DNA of 37,037 bases from Myxococcales bacterium. Lineage in GTDB: Bacteria > Myxococcota > Myxococcia > Myxococcales > Myxococcaceae. Below, in pieces: positions 1 through 7,596 of the stretch (the stretch's first letter is position 1; each line of letters begins with the position of its first letter). Under the pieces are notes generated by a model. The model saw only the letters and a list, made by a program, of their open reading frames with translations. It made no database searches and was not told the DNA's origin. The stretch lies in NCBI GenBank assembly GCA_003153055.1, contig PMBV01000155.1, forward strand, positions 1-37,037. The letters run 5' to 3'. The position numbers and the translations under genes were made by a program.

Positions 1-106
1 TGCAGCTCACACCAGTGATCCACAAGCAACGCGGTGTGGGCTGCGAGACGCGAGTGGGGTGTAACCGCTGGCCGTGTCGGCCGCCACCTGTCTTGTGGAG
101 TCCTCG

Positions 107-133
107 TGTCGATCCCCGCCAGCCTGGTTCGTC
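107..133 (+). promoter_or_regulatory. Putative ECF42-type promoter upstream of the DGPF/sigma pair
   Basis: TGTCGA at 107-112 is followed after 17 bases by CGTC at 130-133. As I recall from the work on Streptomyces ECF42 sigma factors, their promoters carry TGTCGA at -35 and CGA/TC at -10, so both elements match and the spacing is normal for an ECF promoter. The nearest downstream gene is the DGPF protein (start at 200) and then the ECF42 sigma factor itself, so autoregulation is the natural reading. The leader would be about 60 bases long. Match and spacing are seen directly; function is inferred. Confidence 0.55.
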
Positions 134-199
134 GCTACGACAGAACGAGGCGATCCCTGCCATTCCGCTGGCTCGCCCTCGAATCGAAGGAGCACACCC

Positions 200-625
200 A
201 TGCGAGTGATGGTGATGATCAAGGCCACGAAGGACTCCGAGGCAGGCGCCCCCCCGACCGCGGAGGCCCTCGCCCAGATGAACCGGTTCAACGACGAGTT
301 GCTCAGGGCTGGGGTCTTGTTGGCGGGCGACGGCCTCAAGCCCACCAGCCACGGCAAGCTCGTGCGGTTCTCCGGCGGCAAGAAGACGGTCATCGACGGA
401 CCATTCACCGAGACCAAGGAGTTCATCGCCGGCTACGAGCTCTGGGAAGTGAAGTCGATGGACGAGGCGCTCGAGTGGATTCGCCGCTTTCCCGATCCAA
501 CGCCCGGCGGGGAGTCGGTGATCGAGGTGCGCCCCTTGTACGACATGGCCACCGACGGCTACGGCTCCGCGGTGACGCCCGAGGATCGGGCCCGCATCGA
601 GCGCGAGAAGAACCAGAAGTCGTGA
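200..625 (+). CDS. DGPF/YCII-domain protein, ECF42 partner
   Basis: A 141-residue YCII-superfamily protein. It opens with a beta-strand and catalytic-type segment (MRVMVMIKATKDSE) and carries the family signature DGPFTETKE near residue 61, followed by GYELWEVKS. I chose the ATG at 200 because AAGGAG at 186-191 sits at ideal spacing and homology begins exactly there; longer in-frame starts upstream add a non-conserved tail. The next gene, 22 bases downstream on the same strand, is an ECF42 sigma factor. DGPF proteins are the conserved genomic partners of that sigma group, in place of an anti-sigma factor. Their biochemical role is not established; YCII-fold proteins are small alpha-beta dimers, some with dehydrochlorinase-like activity. 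The family call is secure and the function open. Confidence 0.9.
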   Translation: MRVMVMIKATKDSEAGAPPTAEALAQMNRFNDELLRAGVLLAGDGLKPTSHGKLVRFSGGKKTVIDGPFTETKEFIAGYELWEVKSMDEALEWIRRFPDPTPGGESVIEVRPLYDMATDGYGSAVTPEDRARIEREKNQKS

Positions 626-647
626 GACCCGACCCAGGGGGCACCCG

Positions 648-1934
648 GTGAGCGAGGCGGCCAGCCGAAGAGCCATCGAGGCAATCTGGCGAGTGGAGTC
701 CGCCCGGCTCCTCGGTGGACTCGTCCGCCTGGTCCGGGATGTCCAGCTCGCAGAAGACCTGGCGCAAGAGGCGCTCCTGGTCGCGCTCGAGCGCTGGCCG
801 AGAACCGGCATCCCCGACAACCCGGGCGCCTGGCTGATGTCCACCGCCAGGAACCGGGCCATCGACCAGCTCCGAATGGCGCGCATGCGCGACCGGAACC
901 ACGGGGAGCTCGCCGCCGACGCCGCCGGATGGAAGCCGGTCCCGCCGGATCTGGAGACAACCCTAGACGAGGACGTCGGCGACGACCTGCTTCGGCTGGT
1001 GCTCGCGGCCTGCCATCCGGTTCTCTCGAGCGAGGCGCGGGTGGCGCTGACGCTCCGACTCCTCGGCGGGCTGTCGACCGAGGAGATCGCCCGCGCGTTC
1101 CTCGTGCCCGAGGCCACCATCGCCCAGCGCATTGTCCGGGCCAAGCGAACGCTCGCCGAGGCCAGGGTCCCCTTCGAGGTTCCCCGCGGCGAGGCCCTCT
1201 CGGCGCGGCTCCCGTCGGTCCTCGAGGTCGTCTATCTCGTCTTCAACGAGGGCTACGCGGCCACCCGCGGCGACGAGTGGATTCGGTCCGAGCTGTGCCA
1301 GGACGCGCTTCGCCTGGGCCGGGTGTTGGCGGGCCTCGTCTCCGGCGAATCGGAGATCCACGGGCTGGTCGCGCTAATGGAGCTCCAGGCATCCCGGCTC
1401 CGCTCCCGGGTGGGCCCCGCGGGAGAGCCAGTGCGCCTTCAGGACCAGGATCGCTCTCGCTGGGACCAGTTGCTCGTCCGCCGGGGGCTGGCGTCGCTCG
1501 ATCGGGCCGAGGCGCTGGCGCGGCCGCTGGGGCCGTACGCGCTGCAGGCCGAGATCGCCGCCTGCCACGCCCGCGCTCGGACCGCCGGGGAGACGGATTG
1601 GACGCGGATCGTCGCGCTCTACGACGCGCTGGTCGAGCTCACCGGCTCACCGGTGGTGGAGCTCAACCGTGCGGTCGCCGTGTCGATGGCCTTCGGGCCG
1701 GCTCAAGCACTTGCCCAGGTCGATGCGCTGAACGACGAGCCAGCCCTGCGGCGTTATCATCTGCTCCCGACCGTGCGCGGCGATCTGCTCGAGAAGCTCG
1801 GATGGAGGGAAGAAGCAGGGATCGAATTCGAGCGCGCGGCGGCGCTCGCCCAGAACACCCGGGAGCGCGCCCTGCTCCTCGCCCGCGCCCGCGCCTGCGG
1901 ACGACCGGTGGGCCGGGACCAGACCGCGTCCTGA
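648..1934 (+). CDS. ECF42-type RNA polymerase sigma factor with TPR-like C-terminal extension
   Basis: A 428-residue sigma-70 family factor, more than twice the length of a classical ECF sigma. Region 2 lies at about residues 10-80 (DVQLAEDLAQEALLVALERW, then GAWLMSTARNRAIDQLR). Region 4 is at about 112-175 with the HTH segment LSTEEIARAFLVPEATIAQR. From about 185 to the end runs the group-specific extension, including LVFNEGYAA and helical pairs that resemble TPR units (VELNRAVAVSMAFG, LRRYHLLPTVRGDLLEKLG). In ECF42 proteins this extension is thought to control activity, as no anti-sigma factor is encoded nearby; none is seen here either. The start is a GTG with an AGGGGG sequence about 7 bases upstream. 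It sits 22 bases behind the DGPF gene and is probably co-transcribed from the promoter at 107-133. Confidence 0.92.
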   Translation: MSEAASRRAIEAIWRVESARLLGGLVRLVRDVQLAEDLAQEALLVALERWPRTGIPDNPGAWLMSTARNRAIDQLRMARMRDRNHGELAADAAGWKPVPPDLETTLDEDVGDDLLRLVLAACHPVLSSEARVALTLRLLGGLSTEEIARAFLVPEATIAQRIVRAKRTLAEARVPFEVPRGEALSARLPSVLEVVYLVFNEGYAATRGDEWIRSELCQDALRLGRVLAGLVSGESEIHGLVALMELQASRLRSRVGPAGEPVRLQDQDRSRWDQLLVRRGLASLDRAEALARPLGPYALQAEIAACHARARTAGETDWTRIVALYDALVELTGSPVVELNRAVAVSMAFGPAQALAQVDALNDEPALRRYHLLPTVRGDLLEKLGWREEAGIEFERAAALAQNTRERALLLARARACGRPVGRDQTAS

Positions 1935-2048
1935 GGGCGACGACTGTACACGCCAGTGCGCACGTTCGAATGCTTCACCTGCAGTGACCCGATCGAATGA
2001 GGGGGCTCTCTTTGAGCCTCAGCCTCCTCCTCCAAACCGGGTCTTGAA

Positions 2049-4580
2049 ATGACAACTCCAGTGGGCAACTCGCTGCGGATTTCATGGCTCGTCGGTGCCT
2101 TCGCCCTCGGCTTCGCGGGGTGTACAGGGACGACCGCGGGCCCTTTGGACGGAGCTCGCGGGCCGGTCATCTCCACCTTCGCCCCGTCGCACGGCGCGCC
2201 AGGCACCGTCGTCACCATCGAAGGCGCCGGGTTCAACGCCTCCCTCGGGCTCGACGCGGTGACGTTCAACGGCACTTCGGCGACGGCTGCCACCGCCAGC
2301 CCCACCAGGCTCCAAGTGGCGGTGCCATCCGCCGCGACCACCGGCCGCATCACGGTGACCGTCGGCGGCGCCACGGCGGCCTCCGCCACGGACTTCGTCG
2401 TCACCTCGTCATCCACGACCGGCCCCACCATCGTGACCCAGCCGGAGGATCTCTCGGTGACCGAGGGATCGAGCGCGACCTTCTCGGTGGTGGCGACTAG
2501 CGCAAGCCCGCTCGCCTACCAGTGGGCCAAGAGCGGGCAGGCCATCAGCGGAGCGACCCAGGCGCGTTACACGGTGGCGAACGCGACCAGCGCCAGCGCG
2601 GGCAGCTACGACGTGACAGTCTCCAACGCAGTGGGCTCGGTGGTCAGCAGCCCGGCCAGCTTGAAGGTGACCGCGAGAGGTGCCGGCGGTGGCGGGGGCA
2701 GCGGAGGCGGGGCTGGTGGCAGGGGAGGAGGGACCGGCGTCAGCGGCGGCGGGACCGGTGGCAGCGGCGGCGGGACCGGTGGCAGCGGCGGTGGAACGGG
2801 TGGTAGCGGTGGAACGGGTGGCAGCGGCGGCACGTGTGACCAGGGCACCACCACCACCACGTGGGCGAGCAACTGCACCACCTCGGCGACCAGCTGCACC
2901 TCGGGCACCTGGGTCGCTGGCGGACCCGACCCGGACCACTCGGGCTTCAAGCTCCTCGCCGAGACCACTCACTTCGCCATCTACTCCGACGAGAGCGCGT
3001 CGAACGCGAAGTCGGCGGCCGACTACCTGGAGACCGTCTGGAACACCTACTTCGGTTCGCCCATCTACTTGAAGGAGCCGCTCTGCAACTCGGGCACCAA
3101 GTACAAGGCGTCGGTGCACGTCCACTCCGACTGGGGGCTCACCGGTGGCTCCTGGGCCTCGGGTCGGATGGGCATGTGGATTGGCAGCGGAGGCCTGTCG
3201 GACCACTGGGGGCTCGCCCATGAGTTCATGCACGGCGTGCAATCAGTCGAGGGCGGGATGTCGTGCAACCAGTCCAATACGTGCGGGTGGGTGTACGAGA
3301 GCGACGCCAACTGGCACCCGCAGCAGATGGCCGAGTACCACACCTCCGAGCTGCACTGCTCCGAGATGCTGGCCAACGCGCCCCACCTGTACCTCGGCTC
3401 CACTCGGGACCGGTACTGCAACTGGCAGTTCATCGAGTTCTTGAAGGACAAGCACTGCTTCAGCGCCGCCAACGCCATCTGGAGCGGGACACCGACCGCC
3501 GACCCCTTCCAGGCCATCATGAGCGGCATGAGCTGGAACATCAGCCAGCTCAACGACTTCTTCGGTGAGTGGGCGATGCACAACGTCACCTGGGATTACC
3601 AGGACCCGCAACCACAGAGCACCGCGGGGAAGAACCAGGGCAACCTCTACCGCTCGAAGTACGGCCTCATCACCGACACCTCGACCACCGAGCGCCGGCT
3701 GCGGCTGACCAAGCTCGAATCGCTCGACTCGAGCTGGGCCTCCAACCGGCGCTTCGTGTCGCCCTACTACTGGGCGCCCCAGCGGTGGGGATACAACGTG
3801 GTGCGCCTCTACCCCGATGCGGGGGCGACCTCGGTGACAGTCACCTTCCGAGGCGTCATCCAGAGCGGCGCCAACTCCGACTTCCGCTGGGGCCTGGTGG
3901 CGACTGACTCGGAGCAGACCACCCCTCGATACAGCGCCCTTCAGAAGGGCACCGACGGGCAGCTCACGTTCTGTGTGAAGTCTGGCGAGTCGCTGTTCCT
4001 GGTTGTGATGGGGACGCCCTCGGTGAAGCAGCAGATTGTGTGGGATCAGCCCTACTCGAGCATTTACCGCTACCCATACATGGTGCAGCTCGCCAACGCG
4101 TGGCCCGAGGGGTTCCAGGGCGGGACCCAGGCGGCCTGCCCGTCTGGCACCACCCGCATCTCCAACGGCGGGGGTTGTGGTCCGTCTTCGCTCCCCTCAA
4201 GCGTGTACGTCGGCCCCTATGCCACGGTGCTGGGCGGCTCGGTGAGCGGCAGCGCGCGCATCGAGGACCACGCCACGGTGGTGAACGGGACGGTGACGAG
4301 CGGAACCATCGGGGCACTGTCGCTCATCGGGTCGAGCGGCGGGTGGTCCGGCAATTCATTCAACGTCAGCACCTCGGGGAAGATCCTCACCACCTTCTAC
4401 CCCCTGGGCTTCTTCGAGTCGGGGCAGGGCCTCTCCGGCTCCGCCTCGCTCACCGGCGACGTGGAGTACCGCGGGCAAGGGTACTCCCGCTCCAGCGGGA
4501 CTTGCTCGGGGTTCGTCGACAGCTCGACGTGCGTCTCCGACAGCGAGGTGACTCTCGCACCGCCCTACTCGTGGCGCTGA
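2049..4580 (+). CDS. Multidomain lipoprotein: TIG, Ig-like, Gly-rich linker, DUF6055-like HExxH domain
   Basis: An 843-residue exported protein. Residues 1-25 form a lipoprotein signal with a lipobox ending at Cys25 (GFAGC). An IPT/TIG fold follows at about 38-118, an Ig-like domain at about 124-208 (QPEDLSVTEGSSATFSV...YQWAKSG) and a Gly/Ser/Thr linker at about 209-262. The main domain contains LAHEFMHGVQ, an HExxH at His391-Glu392-His395, within a Cys-rich stretch with many paired cysteines; this resembles DUF6055-type proteins. Near 715-765 a short left-handed beta-helix-like stretch (VYVGPYATVLGGSVSGSARI) leads into the C-terminus. Peptidase activity is suggested only by HExxH; the third zinc ligand is not identified. 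No MYXO-CTERM tail is present. The start ATG has a weak ribosome site. It is not linked to an obvious operon partner. Confidence 0.82.
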   Translation: MTTPVGNSLRISWLVGAFALGFAGCTGTTAGPLDGARGPVISTFAPSHGAPGTVVTIEGAGFNASLGLDAVTFNGTSATAATASPTRLQVAVPSAATTGRITVTVGGATAASATDFVVTSSSTTGPTIVTQPEDLSVTEGSSATFSVVATSASPLAYQWAKSGQAISGATQARYTVANATSASAGSYDVTVSNAVGSVVSSPASLKVTARGAGGGGGSGGGAGGRGGGTGVSGGGTGGSGGGTGGSGGGTGGSGGTGGSGGTCDQGTTTTTWASNCTTSATSCTSGTWVAGGPDPDHSGFKLLAETTHFAIYSDESASNAKSAADYLETVWNTYFGSPIYLKEPLCNSGTKYKASVHVHSDWGLTGGSWASGRMGMWIGSGGLSDHWGLAHEFMHGVQSVEGGMSCNQSNTCGWVYESDANWHPQQMAEYHTSELHCSEMLANAPHLYLGSTRDRYCNWQFIEFLKDKHCFSAANAIWSGTPTADPFQAIMSGMSWNISQLNDFFGEWAMHNVTWDYQDPQPQSTAGKNQGNLYRSKYGLITDTSTTERRLRLTKLESLDSSWASNRRFVSPYYWAPQRWGYNVVRLYPDAGATSVTVTFRGVIQSGANSDFRWGLVATDSEQTTPRYSALQKGTDGQLTFCVKSGESLFLVVMGTPSVKQQIVWDQPYSSIYRYPYMVQLANAWPEGFQGGTQAACPSGTTRISNGGGCGPSSLPSSVYVGPYATVLGGSVSGSARIEDHATVVNGTVTSGTIGALSLIGSSGGWSGNSFNVSTSGKILTTFYPLGFFESGQGLSGSASLTGDVEYRGQGYSRSSGTCSGFVDSSTCVSDSEVTLAPPYSWR
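2742..2834 (+). repeat. Tandem repeat encoding the Gly/Ser/Thr linker
   Basis: Three consecutive 21-base units begin at 2742, 2763 and 2784 (unit AGCGGCGGCGGGACCGGTGGC, the third diverged), followed by an 18-base unit at 2805 and a partial one to 2834. They encode SGGGTGG repeats that link the Ig-like and HExxH domains. The length is divisible by three throughout, so expansion or contraction would preserve the frame. Such arrays are slippage-prone and may vary between strains. Confidence 0.85.
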
Positions 4581-4712
4581 GTGCCTCAGCCGAGGTGCTC
4601 CAACCAAGAACATCAGGCCGGGCCAACGGCGGAACGGGCAGGCAGACGCCGCACCTCGCCTTGACGTCAACGCGAGCCGGTAGCGACGCTCCTCAGAAGC
4701 CGGAGGGCTGAC

Positions 4713-4820
4713 ATGCACTTCCAACGTCGTCGAGTTGTCTGTCTTCTCGCATGCTGTGGGCTGGAGGCCCTGGGGTGCGGCGTTGCGCCGGGGTGGTTCC
4801 TTCGCGCGTGGACGAGCTGA
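4713..4820 (+). other. Displaced lipoprotein signal peptide of the Asp-box gene (apparent frameshift)
   Basis: An ATG at 4713 has a strong ribosome site (GGAGGG about 7 bases upstream) and encodes MHFQRRRVVCLLACCGLEAL followed by GCG: a basic n-region, a hydrophobic core and an LGC lipobox. The frame stops at 4820. The Asp-box protein continues in another frame, and its own in-frame ATG (4751) has no ribosome site and no signal sequence. Adding one G to the run at 4790-4793 would join the two as APGVVPSRVDEL. Either the sequence lacks a base here or the gene is frameshifted. Confidence 0.65.
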
Positions 4821-5839
4821 GTCGACCGCTCACTCCGAAGCTCACCCCTCAGCAGTCGGGCACCACCAACGGCCTCATCGGCATCAGCGCGGTGAATGCC
4901 CGAGTGGCGTGGGCGTGCGGCCGGAACGGCACCTTCGCCTTCACGACGAACGGAGGGACCACCTGGCAGACCAGCGTGGTGCCGGGCGCCGAGACGCTCC
5001 AGTTTCGCGACGTGGAGGCGGTGAGCGCCACGGTGGCGTACCTCCTCTCCATCGGAGCCGGCACGGACTCTCGCATCTACAAGACGGTCGATGGCGGCAA
5101 GACCTGGTCGCTCGAGTTTCAGAACCAGGACCCCAACGGCTTCTACGACTGCTTCGCCTTCTGGGACGCCCGACACGGCCTGACGATGGCCGACTCGGTG
5201 GGGGCGCGCTTTCCCGTGGTCCGAACGATGGATGGACGGCACTGGGACGACATCGGCGACGCGCTCCCGGCCGCGCTGCCGGGGGAGGCCGGGTTCGCCT
5301 CGAACGGGACCTGTGCCGCGACCTTCGGCGCTCGGCGGCCCTGGTTGACGACGGGCGGAACCGACGCCGCGCGGGTCTTCTCCACCAGCGACCGAGGCGA
5401 GACGTGGATGGCCTCCATCGCCCCCATCGCCGCCGGACCTGCGGGTGGCGGGTTTAGCATCGCGTTCCGAGACGCTCGGCACGGCATCCTCGGAGGCGGC
5501 GATCTCCTCACTCCGGCGAACATTCGCGACAACTTCGCCCGCTCGCACGACGGTGGGAAGACGTGGCAGCTCGGCACCTCCGCCCCGATTCCCGGCGCCA
5601 TCTACGGGCTCGCCTACGCATTGGGGCGAGACGACGACGAAGGGGAGCACGGTGAGCGGTCCGGGGCTCGCGTTCTGGCTACGGCCCCCACCGGCGCGGC
5701 GTGGTCAGCCGACGAGGGCACGACCTGGAATGTGCTGCCCGACGTGATGGGGTACTGGGCGGTGGCCTTCGCCGATGCCCACACGGGGTGGTTGGTGGGG
5801 ACCGACGGGCGCATCCTCCGGGTGGACTTCTCCGGCTGA
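4751..5839 (+). CDS. Asp-box (BNR) beta-propeller protein, Ycf48/sialidase-like fold
   Basis: A 362-residue frame rich in Asp-box turns of the form S/T-x-D-x-G-x-T-W: TTNGGTTWQT, TVDGGKTWSLEF, TSDRGETWMAS, SHDGGKTWQLG and SADEGTTWNVL. Each is preceded by a variant of the D/A-x-x-HG blade motif (FWDARHGLTM, FRDARHGILGGG, FADAHTGWLVG). This is the Ycf48/photosystem-assembly-factor-like propeller often annotated as oxidoreductase; no catalytic residues are evident, and a scaffold or binding role outside the cytoplasm is likely. The first 20 or so residues from ATG 4751 look like an out-of-frame product; the likely true N-terminus is the lipoprotein signal at 4713. A DDDEGEHGERSG insertion near residue 298 is a surface loop. 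The gene converges on the AGPS-like gene, 101 bases away. Confidence 0.8.
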   Translation: MLWAGGPGVRRCAGVVPSRVDELSRPLTPKLTPQQSGTTNGLIGISAVNARVAWACGRNGTFAFTTNGGTTWQTSVVPGAETLQFRDVEAVSATVAYLLSIGAGTDSRIYKTVDGGKTWSLEFQNQDPNGFYDCFAFWDARHGLTMADSVGARFPVVRTMDGRHWDDIGDALPAALPGEAGFASNGTCAATFGARRPWLTTGGTDAARVFSTSDRGETWMASIAPIAAGPAGGGFSIAFRDARHGILGGGDLLTPANIRDNFARSHDGGKTWQLGTSAPIPGAIYGLAYALGRDDDEGEHGERSGARVLATAPTGAAWSADEGTTWNVLPDVMGYWAVAFADAHTGWLVGTDGRILRVDFSG

Positions 5840-5940
5840 CTTCCGCGACCGGTCGCTCACTGGTCCCGCCAGCTGCCCGGGTCCGACGAAAGCCATCGGT
5901 GTCGCCTGATGGTCCTCGGCAGCGACCGCGACCTGCGGTG

Positions 5941-7506
5941 TCAAAGCAACACACCGGGGTTGAGGAGACCGTCTGGGTCGAGCGCTCCCTTCACCGCGAC
6001 CAGCGCGCTGGCGAACAGCGGCGAGCGCTCGCGGTGGTACCACGGCCGGTGCGTTCGACCGACGGCGTGGTGGTGGGTGATGGTCCCTCCGGCGGCGAGG
6101 AGCGCGTCACTGGCGACACGCTTCAGCTCGGCCCATTGCTCGAGCTCGGCGCCCCGCTTCGCCCGCCCGAGGAAGGTGAAGTACGGCGCGGGGCCGTCGG
6201 GGTAGACGTGGGTGAAGCGGCAGGTGACGAGGCCTTGCCCGCAGACGCGCGCGAGGGCCGAGCGCATCGCCTCGCTCACCTCGTCGTAGAGCGTCGGGAA
6301 GGCCGTCCAGGTGCACGAGGTCTCGAAGGTGTCTGCGATGACGCCGAGCTGAATCATCGCATCCTGGAGGTACGGCCCGCGGAGGAACGAACGTCGCCAG
6401 GTATCGGCCGCGCCCTCATCTCCCGGGCCTTGGGAGGTGCGCGTGGTCTTTCCATTGGGGCAGGTGCCGCGGTGCAAGGCGGCGATGGCCATGGCGCGTT
6501 CGATCCACCCATCGAGGGGGTGATCGGCCGATTCGAAGCTGACGATCAACACCGAGCGCCCGTCGGCGGCGACCCCGTTGAGCAGCGCCTCGGGCGCGTC
6601 GAGCAGCCGGCAGTTCGCGGGGTACAGCCCCGACTGGGAGAGCTCGCGAGTCGCTTCCACCGCGGCGCCGTGGTCCTCGAAGAGGAAGGTCGCGCTCGCC
6701 CGGTGCGTGGGTCTGGGCAACACCCTCACCCAGGCCTCGGTGATGACGCCCAGCGTGCCCTCGCTGCCCAGCACCAACCGGTTCGGATCCGGCCCCGCGC
6801 CCGACGCCGGCACCCGTCGGGTCTCGAAGAGCCCTCGAGGTGTCACCATCCGCACCGCCTCCACCAGCTCGTCGATGTGGGTGTAGAGGGTGGCGAAGTG
6901 GCCTCCAGCGCGCGTGGCGATCCATCCGCCCAGCGTCGAGTACTCGAAGCTCTGGGGAAAGTGCCTCAGGGTCAGGCCCTTCGCGGCGAGCTGGTGCTCG
7001 AGGCTCGGACCCAGCACTCCCGCCTGCACTCGCGCGACCCGCGACACCTCGTCGATCTCCAGCACCCGGTTCAGGCCCGTGAGGTCGACAGACACGGCGC
7101 CGCGATGCCCGGGCCCGAGGAGCGGCTCGACCCCGCCCACCACGCTGCTCCCACCGCCGAACGGCGTCACCGCGAGGTGCTCGGCGGCGGCGACTTCGAG
7201 GAGCGTCTCGAGCTGGTGTTCGTCGATGGGCCGGGCCACCAGATCCGGGGCGCTGCTGAAGTCGCCGCGAAACCCGCGCAGTCGGTCGACGTACGACTTC
7301 CCCATCGCGTGAGACGCTCGCTCGGCATCGGTGGCGGTCGCGAAGGCGGCCAGCTTCGACGATACGCCGACGCGAGGAGCCGGCAACCGGGGTGGAGCGG
7401 GCGCCTCGACCCCGAGCTCCCCGAAGAAGGCCTGCGCCCGCATCTGGGCCGCGCGGAGATCCTCGGCCTGCTCCAGCTCGCCCCAGCCCCAGAGGTTCCT
7501 TGCCAT
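5941..7506 (-). CDS. FAD-binding oxidase related to alkylglycerone-phosphate synthase (AGPS)
   Basis: 521 residues. An FAD_binding_4 domain covers about 70-245 with the pyrophosphate loop PFGGGSSVVGG (near 116), DLTGLNRVLEID, and HFPQSFEYSTLGGWIATRAG, the AGPS-type substitute for the usual flavin clamp. The C-terminal half ends in ITHHHAVGRTHRPW; His478-His480 match the three-histidine motif that AGPS uses to exchange the acyl group of acyl-DHAP for an alkyl group without net redox. It also resembles GlpD/D-lactate-dehydrogenase-type oxidases, but the His triplet and WGWG N-terminus favour AGPS. I set the start at ATG 7506 because homology begins at the LWGWG segment; a longer frame adds 27 unconserved residues. 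Ether lipids are known in myxobacterial development, so the role is plausible. No acyltransferase or reductase partner is adjacent. Confidence 0.82.
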   Translation of the reverse strand: MARNLWGWGELEQAEDLRAAQMRAQAFFGELGVEAPAPPRLPAPRVGVSSKLAAFATATDAERASHAMGKSYVDRLRGFRGDFSSAPDLVARPIDEHQLETLLEVAAAEHLAVTPFGGGSSVVGGVEPLLGPGHRGAVSVDLTGLNRVLEIDEVSRVARVQAGVLGPSLEHQLAAKGLTLRHFPQSFEYSTLGGWIATRAGGHFATLYTHIDELVEAVRMVTPRGLFETRRVPASGAGPDPNRLVLGSEGTLGVITEAWVRVLPRPTHRASATFLFEDHGAAVEATRELSQSGLYPANCRLLDAPEALLNGVAADGRSVLIVSFESADHPLDGWIERAMAIAALHRGTCPNGKTTRTSQGPGDEGAADTWRRSFLRGPYLQDAMIQLGVIADTFETSCTWTAFPTLYDEVSEAMRSALARVCGQGLVTCRFTHVYPDGPAPYFTFLGRAKRGAELEQWAELKRVASDALLAAGGTITHHHAVGRTHRPWYHRERSPLFASALVAVKGALDPDGLLNPGVLL

Positions 7507-7596
7507 GGGGGTGAGCCTACGCTCGAGACCGAGGGAATGAGTGCCGCCGTCTACTCTGAGAGGCGAGCACACGACAACGCCAGGCACACGCTGGGC

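Noticed and set aside
2002..2020. Hairpin between the sigma factor gene and the HExxH lipoprotein gene
   Set aside because: The 7-bp stem (one G-T pair, 5-base loop) is not followed by a T-tract and the core complementary arms are only GGCTC/GAGCC, too weak to call a terminator.
5845..5856. 12-base palindrome GCGACCGGTCGC between convergent genes
   Set aside because: A perfect palindrome without a loop is common at this GC content and has no further support as terminator or operator.
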